From contig OZ010790.1 of NCBI GenBank assembly GCA_963932465.1, positions 345,489,087 to 345,553,086 of the forward strand: a stretch of 64,000 nt of DNA. Direction: 5' to 3'. Within the stretch, counting starts at the first letter, position 1. The number at the start of each line of letters is the position of its first letter. The stretch comes from Maratus speciosus. Lineage: Eukaryota; Arthropoda; Arachnida; Araneae; Salticidae. A program made the translations under genes and the position numbers. Positions 35,901 through 50,300 of the stretch are shown here, in pieces. The notes under the pieces were generated by a model. It was not told the origin of the DNA. It ran no database searches and saw only the letters and a list, made by a program, of their open reading frames with translations.

Positions 35901-38900
35901 TTTTGAATGTAACATCTCAAAGTGTCCAGGGCTCCTAAAGCAGTAGCATAAGATGGGACAATTACAATATCAGTTTCATCATTATCATCATCTTCTCCTC
36001 CTTTTTCAGGTGTCATGTCATCAAAAGCAGTTTCAATATCGCTTGTTGCCGTTCATGTTAAGTTTTCATCAGCATTGACAAAATCTTGAAAAGAAAGAGA
36101 ATCTAGGCTTATGCTGTTCCATTCTTCCACGTCTACATTAAAATCATTGCTGTTGTTTTCATTTCCCTGTAATGAAATAATTCCAACATCCATTGAATGA
36201 AAAAAACCCTGTTTTTCTAAAGCAGTTAGAAATTGTTGTGGCTGTTATGTTATTCCAAGAGGAAACCAACATATGCATAGCATCCAGAATCCAAATTTTC
36301 TTGAATTCCTTTTTCTGCTCTCGTGATATGAACATTCTTCTCACTAAATCTTTCCTATCCTGTGCTTTAACCGACTTTATTATACCGAGATCTAATGACT
36401 GGAGTCTGCTAGTACAATTTGCAGGGGAAAATATAACTTCTGTATGTATCAGCAATGAGAGATCTGAAGGATGGACGGCACACTGGTCCATAAATAGCAG
36501 AATGTTTCTTTCTTTTTTTGCCATCTTCAATAAAATTCTTTCAAAAAGTCTAAAAAAATTTTTGATGTCTATGAACATTCTTCTCACCAAATCTTTCCTA
36601 TCCTGTGCTTTAACCGACCTTATTATACCGAGATCTAATGACTGGAGTCTGCTAGTACAATTTGCAGGAGGAAATATAACTTGTGTATGTATCAGCAATG
36701 AGAGATCTGAAGGATGGACAGCACAATGGTCCATAAATAGCAGAATGTTTCTTTCTTTTTTTGCCATCTTCATATAAAATTCTTTCAAAAAGTCTAAAAA
36801 AATTTTTGATGTCATCCAAGCTTTGGTGCTACTTGCATAAGTCGTCCAGGCTTTGGTGCTACTTGCATAAGAACATGGCAATTTCTTCACATTTTTTAAA
36901 CACTGTGGTTTCTTCAATTTACCAGTCACTATTGGTGGTAACTTTTCTGATCCGTCCACATTGCAACATAAAAGCACAGTCACTCTTTCTTTGCTGTATT
37001 TGGCACTATGACGTGTTTCTCTCATAAAATCTAGCATTTCGTTTGGTCGGTAAAAGACGATAAAAAAACCTGTTTTCTCACAGTTAAAAATGTTCTTAAC
37101 ATCAAAGTTTTGAATCAAATTTGGAAGATCTGCAATCTATTCATTAACAGTTGAATCTGAAACAGCTGTGCTTTCACCACTAGACAGTGATTTGTTAAAC
37201 CGTGTCTTTTCTTAAATCTTGCTAGCCATCCCCAAGAAGCCGAAACATTTTCGTTTCCCAATTTTGATGACAAAGTGAGTGCCTTTTCTTTGAATAACTT
37301 GCCACTAATGGCTAAATTAGAAGCTCTCATTTCTCTGAACCACTGAATTAAAGTGGTTTCTAAAATCTCAAATTTTTCTTTTTGAATTTTTTATCCTTTC
37401 TTTGCTTATGTAGAATATTCACTGTTCATTTTTTTTTTATTGAGTCCTTGTTTTTTAAAATCCCTCTGAGTGTTGATTTGGGCAAATCAAATTTTCGAGC
37501 TAAACTTATTTTTGACACTTTAGGATCATTTTCTACTTCTCGTATAACCTCCATTTTGAGCGAAATTGTTAACTCTCTTTTATTCATTTTTATTGCAAAA
37601 AATAAATTAATAAATAAATAAAATCTAGATTTTATCGTAAGAGCAAAGATGGAAAGAAACATATGCATAGCTTGATAAAAATGAAAGAAAAGAAGAAACC
37701 ATTAGAACTGAGGGGAGAGAGTGAAAAATCGAATTGTAACAACCTCTCCACCCTTTCAGGCACTTTGTGGAACAGTCTTTTGACCTGACACCTGCAGAAA
37801 ATTTTTTATAGATTAAAAAAAAAACTTTTGAACATAATTCATAGTTTGTGAATTGCGTTTTATTTCTCCACGTAACAGAGAGAGACAATTCAAAGTTCCG
37901 TTTATAAGTGAGAGATTTATAGCATTATTTTCCTATTCCTCATGGCGAGAGCTTATGAAATTCGCATATAAGTGAGAGGTGACTGTATATTGTTCAGCAT
38001 TAAGTTTTAATTGTAGCACTTATATTTTTCCCATTTCATCCTAATAGTAACTATTGTAATTCTGATATACTTGTTATACTGTACTTTGAAAAGATACCTA
38101 TTGACTATTTATAGGTAATTTAATTCAGATTTTTAATATTGTTGCAGTTATGTTCAATCTTACACAGTTTTATCACATTTTAATTGCCTAATATATATTC
38201 AATATGTGTTAACTTTGTTTTTTTCATTGGTTGTTGTACAGGTTTCCCTCACTTTATACAATTTCAGTTAAGACAATAGATTTAACTTCAGGTTCTTCAA
38301 TTGATGTAGGGAAAATTTTAGTTAGTGCACAATGTGAGATTTTTTTTTCCCTTACCTGTGAAATAGCTAATATAAATTGGTCTTTAAAAAAAAAAAAAGC
38401 TGATTTGAAATGAAAGTCAAATGTTGTGTTGCTGTCAAATGTATTGTGAAATTAAGAAAGTAAACTATGCAATAACCAATTGATAAGTTTATACATAAAT
38501 GTGTTAGAATTATTTTAAATTGTAGTTATCAAAATAAATTATAGTAACTTTAAAATCGAACTGTGTATTATTTTAATAATTAACCAACCTATAGTAGTTA
38601 AACTGACATACATAACCTTAAAATTGTAGAAATGCAAAAGTCAATTTTTTTTTGTTTCCTAATAGTTACCTATTAAATTTTCTTATACATTTTTGTTAAT
38701 GGGAAATTGTTGTAAATTAGATAAATTTAATTTTAAAAGTTTAAACTTAAACTTTAACCCTTTGCACTCTCTTGTAGCCGCTGCAATGACGCATCTTTCT
38801 TTGCAAATTTTGTTTTTGGCACCAGTAATAAAGGAAAATAAAATTTGCCTTATTTAATCAGAGCATTTTTGAAATCGTGCACTTGAAGGAAACTTCTTTT

Positions 38901-41900
38901 TAAAAAGTGGTGCCGACTGAATAAAATTTGTGTAAGAGACGCTGGAGTCCAAAGGGTTAGTTATTGTATACCTCCTAAAAGTAACACATCAAAAACAATA
39001 TTAGAGTACATTATTATAATGCATATGTATATAGATAGGATTTTTAAGAAAGCTGGCTGTGGATCTATTGTAATTTTTTCCATTAAATATTTGTTGAAAT
39101 TATTGCACTTTTGATTAATGCAGTAATACTGTGGGATCAATTAATTGCATAGATTTTCATAAAGTTGTTGTTTTTGAATAGCATTTACCATGATTTGAAG
39201 GGAAAAAATCATGTACCAGATTTTTCTTATTTGCCTTGATGTAGAAAATTTTTATATCAAGCGTCAATTAAGGCTGTTCTTAACTGCTCTGCTCAACAAG
39301 TGCAAAACCTTCTGACACATTTACAAATTCATTTTTTAACGGAAAGATGTAAAATTGAAAGTCTGGCCATGGAAGCGATTTGGAATTGAACTATTTTTTC
39401 CATTTTTTGATGAATCAATTACCCATTGAGTTATAAGCCATTTTGATCACGTGGCAAACCCGTTTTTCGCTTGCTCTTGAGTGATTTTTCTACTTTCGCA
39501 CGGAAATTTAGTTCAAAACGTCTACTTTAACAGTATTTTACTGAAAGATCTATTGCGTTTGCAAAAAAGTGGAAAAACAGCTCAATGACATAGTTTCTGA
39601 ACAACAACACCAGGTAGTTTCATGCATTTTCGAACAAAAATAAATTAAAACTTATGTCAGGAAGTTGCCCTTTTGGATTTGAGAACAGTCTTAAGAGATG
39701 AGTCATTAAAATCGAAAGTTTGCTCAAGTGTTTAGTGAAAATTAAATCATGTTGTGGTTGGCTCTTTTTGTTACTTTATATAAGCACATTTTACAAATTA
39801 ACAGGAAAAGAGGGTTGCTTGTTTTTGTTCTTTTTTTCTTAATTTTTTTCCTTCATTTTTATTAAAATATTATCTATCTTAATCTTTGATCCCTGAAATT
39901 ATGAAATATTCTTTGTTGCTTATTAAGAACAATATCAGGACTTTTATCTGAATTTATACTACAACCTCTGGAAACAGATACATAGATGATATTTTCATCA
40001 TATGGCAACATACAGATACCTTACTTAATAACTTTTTAATCCTTATTAATAACCTTGATTCTAAAATTAAATTTACATTGGAAATGGATCAGAATGGTAC
40101 ACTACCTTATAATTAATCAAAACGCACCAAGGAATACAACATACTGTTTACAGAAAACTCATAGCCAATCAATCTACTATCCCTCATAATGCTCAAGCAC
40201 TGTTTTCCCGCAAAGTTTCTGCATGTAGACATTCTATTAAAAGAGCTTTCACAGCCTGTACCCCTGAGCAGTTAAACAACGAAATAAATAAAATATATTA
40301 TATCACAAGAAACAATAGCTATAAAGAAAGCACTATAAATAGATTATGAGCATGAACAATAAAAGTAAAAGGAACTTCAATGTACAAAGTTTCGAGTTTT
40401 CAACTTTACAATATTTACCTGTTTTTTATTGAAATATAAACTCAATAAATACAACATCTCCCTTTTTGTAAAAGCTTCCATAAAATTAAAAAGACATATT
40501 CTGTAAGAAAATATATCCAATAGAACCAAATCAAATATCAGGGTATATGAAAATACCTTTCATCATAGAGGATGGAACAGTGCAATTTTATATGGGAATA
40601 ACAAACAGAAAGCTTAAAACTAGGATCAAAGAACTAGGATCATAGCAAACATCGAATACAACAAGAAAACTACTGCTTTGGCCTGACTATATAACAAAGA
40701 ACCTAAAAATAGTAGAATGATTTATCCTTCAAGATTTTATTTGCCATCCATTATCCGAGAATCAATAAAGATCTTTTATGCAGTGAGAATATATGCAATG
40801 ATTCAGCCCCCATGGAGTTACCTAAAATTTGGAAAGAGATGCTCTGCAGAATAAGAAACAATAGTAAAAAATAATTCACATTCACAAATATCCATTTTTA
40901 TTATTGCACTTGAGATCTCTTGATTTTTGCTTACCAGTTTTCAATTTAAAAAAAAAATTTGCGAAAATATTTGTATCATTATAGACCTTGAGAATGATGC
41001 CATCTGAGCGATAAAACATATTGATCTGAATAAAGGTACTTATTTGCTTTGTAACTGTATTTTTATTACTTTTAGCAAGTATTAACTTAGTTTGAAGTCT
41101 TACATTGTCAGTCTTTCTCCATCCATAATATGAATGTCAGAATTTATATTAAATTTATTTTATGAAAATCTAAAAAATAAAAAAATCTCTCCATATTTCT
41201 TTCATATTTTTTTTCTGTTTTATAGACATCTTTTTCGTCATCTTAGTAAATAGTATAAAATTCATCACTGAGATTTTTAAATATTTTATTGATTCGGTAA
41301 TTAATTGACTCATTGATTTAAATGTCATTGATTAATTGTAAAATGCTTTTATTTTAACACATTGTGGACAGTATTCTGCCGAATGAACCGAGCATCAGTT
41401 CCCATACATTTTTGGTATATATGTGAAAAATTAATGCACCTATTCAAAGCAATGTAAATATTTTATTAAACCAAATCCTTTATTAAAAATTAGTTGATAT
41501 AATTATTGATGATGCTAATAATGTTTTTAGTATGATAGTTTTCCCCTTATAGAGACTGCCGCTATCAGAATCACAGCTGTATTCATTAGCAGTTTCAATA
41601 TCACAGGTTTCATCTGAAAACGCATCTGCAAAAAATTCTTTAGATTGATGTTCCACTTTTTATTTATTGTCCACAACTTAATTAGGGGTACATTAAATCA
41701 TTATATTACATAAACAAAATCAACTAAATACAGTGACTTAGTAAGTGATAATTAGCAATGTACAATATGTTAGGTAACTGTTGTTACTCACATAACAACA
41801 GTCTGGCATGCGCAAGATGTGATTTGTCATCTCGTGTCTTCAATGCCTGAAAACCAAATATCATCAATTTCCATTTGCTATCTTCTTTGTTTGAGAAAGG

Positions 41901-44900
41901 AGAAACAGAGTTTCACACCAGTATTCCATTTTTGGCAAATGAGAAACAGCTGTTCACATCTCTCGCCAACAATGTATAAAGTAGTATTTTATTGAACGTT
42001 AAATTTATAATTAAATGTGGATTTTTTGCTCTTTTTTTATTCATATTGCATTGTTTATGTTTATTAATCTAACTAATTTTTATACTAGAATTAAAAGCTT
42101 GTCAGCTGTATTTGCCTATTTAATCTATAAGTCTGTATTTATATGAAATCTGATATGTTATAAAAGTTTTAATTGCAAATATTCAGAAAAATGGGATTAC
42201 AGAATTATTGCAATATTCATTGATTTAACAACCGCATACCACAGTTTATAAATTTGAATGTGTCCTAATTTTAGATCAGGTTTAGAGATAATTTATACTG
42301 CATATCTATATTATAAAGGGCAAACATATCTGTGTGTAATGCATACGTCATTTTGCGAATGGTAACACTTTTAAATTTGAAATAAAATTTTGGTTTTGAA
42401 ATTTTCTCTACTGCAAATTTTTAAACTCCTAAACATCGCACATTTTAAATTTTTACACCGTCGTATAAGGAAAAAAATGCTCTTTTAAATGCAATTTGTT
42501 TGAAAGCTGTATCTCAATTAATTTTTCAGATATTAATTTTTTTGTAGTTTTTAATACCATTTTTCTTACCGTGGCAACAAAAGTACCCCATTTCTATTGA
42601 AATTAAACAGAAAATAGTCAAAAATATGAGATACTGTATCCTTTTGTTGCCATTTTCTCATAAAATCTGAAAAAAAAAAATGAAATTAAAATATGGGCTA
42701 GGTCAAGAATATTGTCTGATATTCCGTGGTAATGACGTCATATGCATACTTTCCTATAGACAAAGTTTAAGGCTGTATTGTAAAAGTGGATTGTTTTAGC
42801 GGATGCAAATGACGTCATTTTATTAAAAAAAAGCGTGTATTTTAATTCTTAAACCTGAATTATGTTTTGTAGAAGTGCGTCATTTTCAGAGCCGAGCTGC
42901 TTTGAAATTCTTCACAGGTGAAAATGCTTCACTTTTGAGAATAATGTAATCGAAATCACACACTGATAAAACGCAATGTTTTACAAAAAAATAGAGTGTC
43001 TTTATAAAAGAGAGGTGACATTCAAATAATAGCGATTTATATTATAGAAATTGATGATTTTCGCCTGCATGGATTTGCTTCGCCGAGTTGGACAAGCAAA
43101 CAAATAATATCACGTTTTGTCCAAAATTCTCTTGAATAATAAAATGCTATTCTTTGAGACATTCTACTATAATTTATGAAAATAACACAATTTGCTTATT
43201 TTAATTTTTCCTAATTTTATATAATCTATATATTTAAAACACAAGTGTGTTATTTAGTCATCTGCCCTGATCTTTCTGCTGAACCAATTTTACTATTTTT
43301 TTTTTTTTTTTTTTTACTGAAAGCTCTTCATTTGTAGATGTGATCGCACTATCTGTTTTTTTTTTTTTTTTTAATATCCCTACTTTCATATTTTAATTAT
43401 AAAAGCATTTTATGAAATTTCTTCAAAATGGTGAGAATTACATAGCTTTCATTATGGCAGACAAGAGAGAAACAATGAGGTATTTTTATCTTTATTCCTG
43501 CTATTTTCAGATAAAAATGCAAAATTGTTGTATAGGGTTTAGTGGCACAAAATCCCATTAGGAGCAGAATATTATATTAGAGGCCTAATAACGGAAAATG
43601 ACATCTGCTTTTGAAAACACGCAATTTTTCCACATAAATTTTCTGTATTATTTTTCCTTCTGCAAGTATTTTTCCTACCTACTAAGTTTCAGACACTAGG
43701 CGAAATGCTTATTTAAGTGAAAATGAAGTCATATTTAAAAGAAAACGATCATTTTCTTAGCTAAAACTAAACATTTTAACGCAAATGCGTCTCAAAAACA
43801 TAAATTACAGAAAATTTTACTCTCCGGAATTGAGATTAGAATCTCACGTAAAGAGTGCGTCTGTTCACATAAAAGATGTTGCTGACAATCGTAACTTGAA
43901 GTTTTGAATTAAAATGATTTTTAAATGATCAAACAAAATGCAAATTTTTTTTAAATGATGAATATGGATACAAGAAGTGCGTATGCAAATTTTGAGAAGG
44001 TGAAAATTGCTGTTTTTCATTCCGGAATACCAAGCATAAGAGCCTCAATTGATAACCACATCATAATAACTTATCCTTATTATATTGTACTGATTAAATA
44101 TCTATAATATAAAGAACAAGCGTATCTGTGCTTAACGCTGATGTCATTTTGCGAATGGCAACACTTCATGATAAAATTTTGGTCTTGAAATTTTCGCTAC
44201 TGAAATTTTTTAATCTTCTGATCATTGTACATTTTCAATTTTCGTCGCATAAGGAAAAAATTTACTTTCAAATGCAATTTATTTAAAAATTGTGTCTTTA
44301 TTGACGGATGTATTATATTTTCTAAAATAATTTTTAAGCATGATTTTATTAAAGTTTACCTTATGACGTGCCGGTTTCAATACATAATAATAATAAACAT
44401 TTTGCACGTAAAGCAACAAACATTTTTCAGCATTTCTTTCTGATTATTTTTGCATAACGAAATTAATACTTCCTTTATAAACAAATAAAAGAATAATATT
44501 AAAAAAACACCCTCTAACATATTTGTGAAAAACAAATTAACGAAATTAATACTTCTTTTATAAACAAATAAAAGAATAATATTGAAAAAAACACAAATCT
44601 AACATATTTGTAATCGTACAATTTAAATTTTTAGATCACCAAATAGGATTTTCTGTTTCAAATGGAATTTGTTTGCAAAGTTCATCTCAGTTTACTGATT
44701 GTCTATGGTTTTAAAAACAATTTTAAAGCGTGAAATATTTTTAAATTTATCTATAACGCACGGAGCTCGATTACGAAAGATTAATCCGTTTGCCCTTAAA
44801 ACAAAATAAGGAGTTCATCATTTTCTTACGGCTAATATCCATTAAAAAAATTCCCCTATGAATAAATAAATAAAATAATATAAATAAAACACAAATTTAA

Positions 44901-47273
44901 CAGACATGTATAAGCTCTGAAATTATCAGAATTTAAAAGGATGCCGTAAGTAGCAAAATCTTGGTCAAATAACTCTTAGCATGCGGCTAATAAGAAAATA
45001 TCGCTTTTGATAAATTTCAAAAATTTATTTGGTTGTATAATTCGTATTTTCCATATGAAAAATGCTTTTTTTAATGCAAGTGGGCAATCTAAAAAATTTA
45101 TTGCATATAAAAAAATTATTAGTTTTCAATTACAAAAAATGTTTTCACCTATACTCTTTAACCCGCGAAGCCTGGGTACGATCCCCTAGTATATATTAAA
45201 AGTTATTATTTATGGCAAATATTAATTTCCCCTGCTGCCAGAACTATGTACTATAGAAAATGTCATTGTTTTGTAAGTGCAATAAAAAATTGTTCATGTT
45301 TTTGAAATTCTAACATTGGCAGCATGAGTCATACAATGAATGTCACTAAAATAAATATTAAGAATTATATTTATTACCATACACTAAGTAAACTCATTTA
45401 GGAGAAAATCATCATCCTTCTCCTGCAAAGCATATGTAAACAATAACTTTTCTCACTAAAACTGTTGTGTTTTTAGTTAACCTTTAACTGGAGTTATGCG
45501 GTCTGTGAGGCACCCTTTAATCTATTATCGTAAATATCATGTAACTTCCGTACTTTAAGGGCAGCTGGCTTTCAGTACCTTCAAATGACCTTGAATGCTG
45601 TTTGTGATCACGTGGACAACACTGTTGTATCTTTTTCCCCTCAGTTATAATGCGCCAAAATTTCAGCGTAGTCTCCTAGACTGGTTGTGTGAGTGTTGTG
45701 GTATTCAAATAAAAAATGTCTTGGTTCCCGCTCCTAGTAAAAAGGTGCAATATGGCAATCCTGACTTTGAAGAAACATTACAGCAATGGATGAATGAAGT
45801 AGAGAGTAATATTGATGATTGTGAGAGTAAACTCACGTTGATGATTGTGACAAGAATTTGGGTGTTATAAACGAATGCAATAGTGACTCTGAAACTGAAA
45901 TATGGATAATGATAATGTTTTGAATATACATGAACAAAAAATCTCGAAAGAATACCTGAGTGCTCGAAAAACATGTTACTCTTGTCCTGCAAGCAAAACT
46001 GAAAAGAAATACATAATATTTTTGCAGACTATGTAAAAGCCTTATATGTCTCAAATGTTCCTACCAGGTTTGTGAAAAAATGTAAAAGTGACTTTCTAAA
46101 ACTTTATTAAGTTCAGGTAATTTGATTTTTCTAAAATTATTTAATTATTAAACATTTTTTGCATTTATCATATTTATTGTGCACTTAAGTTTGTTACCAA
46201 GTACTTTTTTTATCGACTTTTTTCGAAGAAAAAAAAAACTTTTTTTAACCCTATAATTGAACATGTATTATTTTTCACAGATTTTGACATTTTTATGTAT
46301 AAAAATAAAAATATTTTGTTCTTTCCAAAAACGCATAATTATAGAGTTACTATTTGAAGTATATGCCATGTTTTGGTGCATATATTAAGCAGTGGTCTGT
46401 CAGACCGCGGAACACCGCAAGCATTCCAATTATGGTTCAACTCCGATTACGGGTTAATAGTCATTTGCTTAAATTTTAAGCTTTATTATTGAATTAGCAT
46501 CTTTGTTTTGCAGTTGAAAAAATTAATACCATAGTTTTTTTTTTTTTTTTTTTTTTTATGTGCACAGATTATTTTTTTCAAACAGTATTATGTATATAAA
46601 TTTATTCTTTTTATAACTTTTGCTTGATACTTTTTATAAACTTAAAAAAACATTAAGCAAAAAATATTTTATTATTTTTTAAATCCCCAAGTGTGTTCAT
46701 GTATCTTTGAATGCTTTTGTTTACAGATCAAACATACTGACAAATCAGAAAAAGTTAAAGTACTTGCACCTGGTTACCTAACACCCGGAAAAGATGTTAG
46801 AAATTTACTCCGCAAACGAAAGAAGAAAGATTTATTAAGTGAGCAAGAGGTAAATATTTCTGTTCCATTTAATATAATCATTCACAGTTACTGCTTCCAT
46901 TCTCTTATATTTACAATTAAATTTCAATTACACTAATAATATGTTTCTTCCCATGTCTAAGTAATTAAATTTTGTAAATAGTCGAACTTGACTATAGTGA
47001 CCATAAATTATGCTAAAGTAAGCAAAAAGGTATAATTTAAATGTGTTTCAATATAATGCATTTTATCTGTACATGCATATAGCTGTGCTTGTTTTTCCCA
47101 TCTTTCTATAAATAGTTGTTTAAAGAATACTATAACCAGATTCACTATCTTATGAAAATTTGATTAACCACAAACTAGCTAGTTTGTTTGCATGTATTTT
47201 TGCATGCAAAATTACATATGCAAAATTATATACAAAATTACATGCAAAATTACATATTTGCATGCACCTTTGT

Positions 47274-47313
<40 letters not shown>

Positions 47314-50300
47314 GTATTTTAGGGCCTTCTGGTAATATTCTTTTGCAAAATGTTTTGATTTTTATATGTTATAAAGTTTTTTTTTATATATACTTTAAAG
47401 ATTAATACAGTAAAACTTGCTAAAGTAATTACCCTTGTATTTTGTCCACTTTTCTAAGTTGACCCAGCCCAGTGTGGGTCGCTATATATATACATTTTTT
47501 TTTAATTTTTTTTTTTTTGCCTATATTTTTCAGATTTTCTCACTTTTTTCTAACATTCTTTATACACCAATCTTTTTTATCATTGCAGTTCTCTCTCTCC
47601 TTCCCTCTTATCCTTTCCCTCCCAAATTTGTGTTAAAAAATTTATTCCACTTTAATGGTGTGAGTACAGCATTTTATCCATGCGCAAAATAGTGAATATG
47701 TTTGTATTGGCCTTTTTCCCGAGTGTAACATTTTTCTTTGTTCCACCAATTCATTTTATATTTATAATATTAAGTTTAATAATCTGTCTAATTATTTGTA
47801 ATATTTCAAATTACATTTCAACTTCAGGAATTCAATTAATTCAATGATCTTATTTTATCATTAATTTAAATATTTCATTTCTAAATATATATATATTTAT
47901 TTAAAGATTAACAATCTCATTTATTAATTCTATTAAGTTTTCATTTCAAGACTATTCTTTTAATGATGTTTTCATTAAATTAAAAATCAATAATCATTTT
48001 CTGTATTAAATGAACAATTTTAAATCTAAATTAACTATAATAAATAATTGTAATGTTTTTAATGAGCATCTCTTAATTTTATTTCACTAATAACTTCTCA
48101 TAATTTCAGAAGACATCATTATTCATTATCAAAATAAAATTATCAATCTCCACAGAAAATAAATATTTTCCATTTAAATTCATTATTAATGCATATCTAT
48201 TTTCATTAACATTAATTATCTATTACTTATTTTTAAATTTCAATGATTATTTTTATTTATCTCAATGAACTTTTACACAAAATGATTTTTCCAATAGATG
48301 AGCAAGCCTTTATTTCCTAAGTAAAATTATTTTCACTCAAAATCATAGTTAAAAATTTTATCACTTTTATTTTATTTTTTAGCAAACTGCTTTAAATTCT
48401 GATTATTGTCGATTTATTTTCATAAATTTTGTTCAACTTTAAACCCAGTTGTACAGAAAAATATTTTGTTCTCTTTTATGAATTTTAAATCTGGTGCTTT
48501 GAAAAAAATTATTTTTGTGCAAGCAACATCTTTTTGTTTTCTTTTAGTTTGCTCTTTAGGCCAGACAACAATTTTCAGGCTTTTTTTTTTTTTTTTTTTC
48601 CTTTGTTCGCCCGCCATTTCGAGATTTACTTCATTGAACCCAGTATCAGCATGAACCAAAATATGCCCGCCCACACCATAAACAAATTCCTTTAAGTTGA
48701 AAACTGTTGACGCTTCAAATAAGAATACTGAGAAAATAAGAGTTGTATAATGGCAACTGGGGGTTTTCGTGTCTGTTCGCAACTTTCTGCTAGCATTTAT
48801 AAATCCGGTAACTGTGATATATACACTGATTAGCATTTGTATTTTCTGGAGTCGGTTGGAAAGAAAGGCTATGTGTTATTTTTCTGTCTTCACGTATAGG
48901 ATTAAACGAGGCAGAGTAAGTTGTTGATCAGGTGGCTAGAATATTTTTTTTATTAATTTATTCCTATTTTTTATTTTATTTTGTATTTGCTCAGTACTTA
49001 TCAAGTTTATTCCTATTTTTTCATTCTACTTTAACTAAATGTTAATTTAAGTCATTTATTTCTCCAATCAATTTCATTCTTTTTTGGGGTAAAGATGGCA
49101 GCACTAAACATTGTTGTTAATAATCCAGTTCCAATTTACATTTTTTCCTTTCTCACACCAGATGGCAGCAAAGTTATGGGTTTCAGTCAGATACTCAACT
49201 GTAGGCCTACATGTTAAAATAGTAATAGTGGTAAAATAGTCCTAACTGTGTTTTTCCATCCAGACATGCTGCAGTTTTGCTTCCTAGTATGTAATTTAGG
49301 TATTGGGCTCTATTAATTTTTAATATCTTGTGCAAGGTGTATCTTTTTTAGATCTCTTGGATTTTTATTATCTATTTTCTGTTATGTTTGTGTTATAAGG
49401 AGCTAAATTTTGTCATTTTAGGCTTAATGCTGACAAAATTGGATGAAATAACGCATCTTCTATGAATGAACCCACAAGCTCCTCTGAAGATTCTGTGGGT
49501 AATTCATAGTTTCTTATTTTACATACCGGTTTCCTATGTTCATTTCTAATTAATCTTTAGAACTTTACCAATTTATTCATATATTTGTGATTTCAAATTT
49601 ATTATATATGGCATCTGCCAGCCCAGTTAGAGGGAAGAAACAAATCAATCTAATTTCTTCTGGCAAACGTTAGGCTTGATTTCCATATAAAATTTTAAGA
49701 ACACTTGCCTTTGAAGATACTTCTGGAAAAGTAAATTTTCTCTTCTTCTTTGTTATGGCTGGATGACAAACTTTGCAGAAAATCTTTTGAATGACTGAAT
49801 TAATTTTGAGCTTGCAAGATTCACACCAACAGTCTTTTTCTACTAAATAACCTCACAGAATGAAAAGAATTCTAGAATTTGCAGAAAATGAATCGGTCTT
49901 TCTACAAATTTCCAGCGAATTAATCATTTATCAATGATAACATACAAGTTATCGGAGTAAAGAATTCTATGAATTTACAGTAAATGATTCATCACTCTAT
50001 GAAAATATCAGTGTTGGTAAGTTTTTGCCATATGCAGAAAAAACCTGGTTAAAATCGTCCCGGCAAAAATATGTTTTTGCTAAAGTGTTGGCAAAAATAG
50101 GTCCATTTAATTTTTTGGCAGAAAAAGAAAAGAAAAATATTTCATGAAAGAAGAAAGAAACTTAATACTTAGTTAAAAAATCAATATTCTAAATTTATTT
50201 TTGAACTCTTAATTTAAGAAATAAAGAAAAAAAAATTGTATCTATTATCTATAAAATTAGTTTGGTCCTGTCTGATTTTGTGCAATATCTTTTACAAAAC

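Larger units (their letters stand above)
35493..37985 (-). mobile_element. Tigger/pogo element, nearly complete (2.5 kb)
   Basis: Terminal inverted repeats: left CAGCCACCTCTCACTTATGA, right (complement) CAGTCACCTCTCACTTATAT. TA follows the right end (37986-37987); the left flank is TG, one change from TA. The minus strand carries a decayed transposase with helix-turn-helix, CENP-B-type DNA-binding and DDE parts in the expected order. The ~450 bp inside the right end, before the first HTH, is noncoding. Confidence 0.9.

Noticed and set aside
36193..37027. Plus-strand frames of 194 and 88 codons
   Set aside because: Antisense shadows of the Tigger transposase, including its duplicated segment.
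38231..38413. Possible exon after ttgtacag
   Set aside because: No match to WDR43; exons G and H join in frame without it.
48420..48836. 138-codon minus-strand frame
   Set aside because: No domain, no splice context, and a poly-Lys stretch from a poly-T run.
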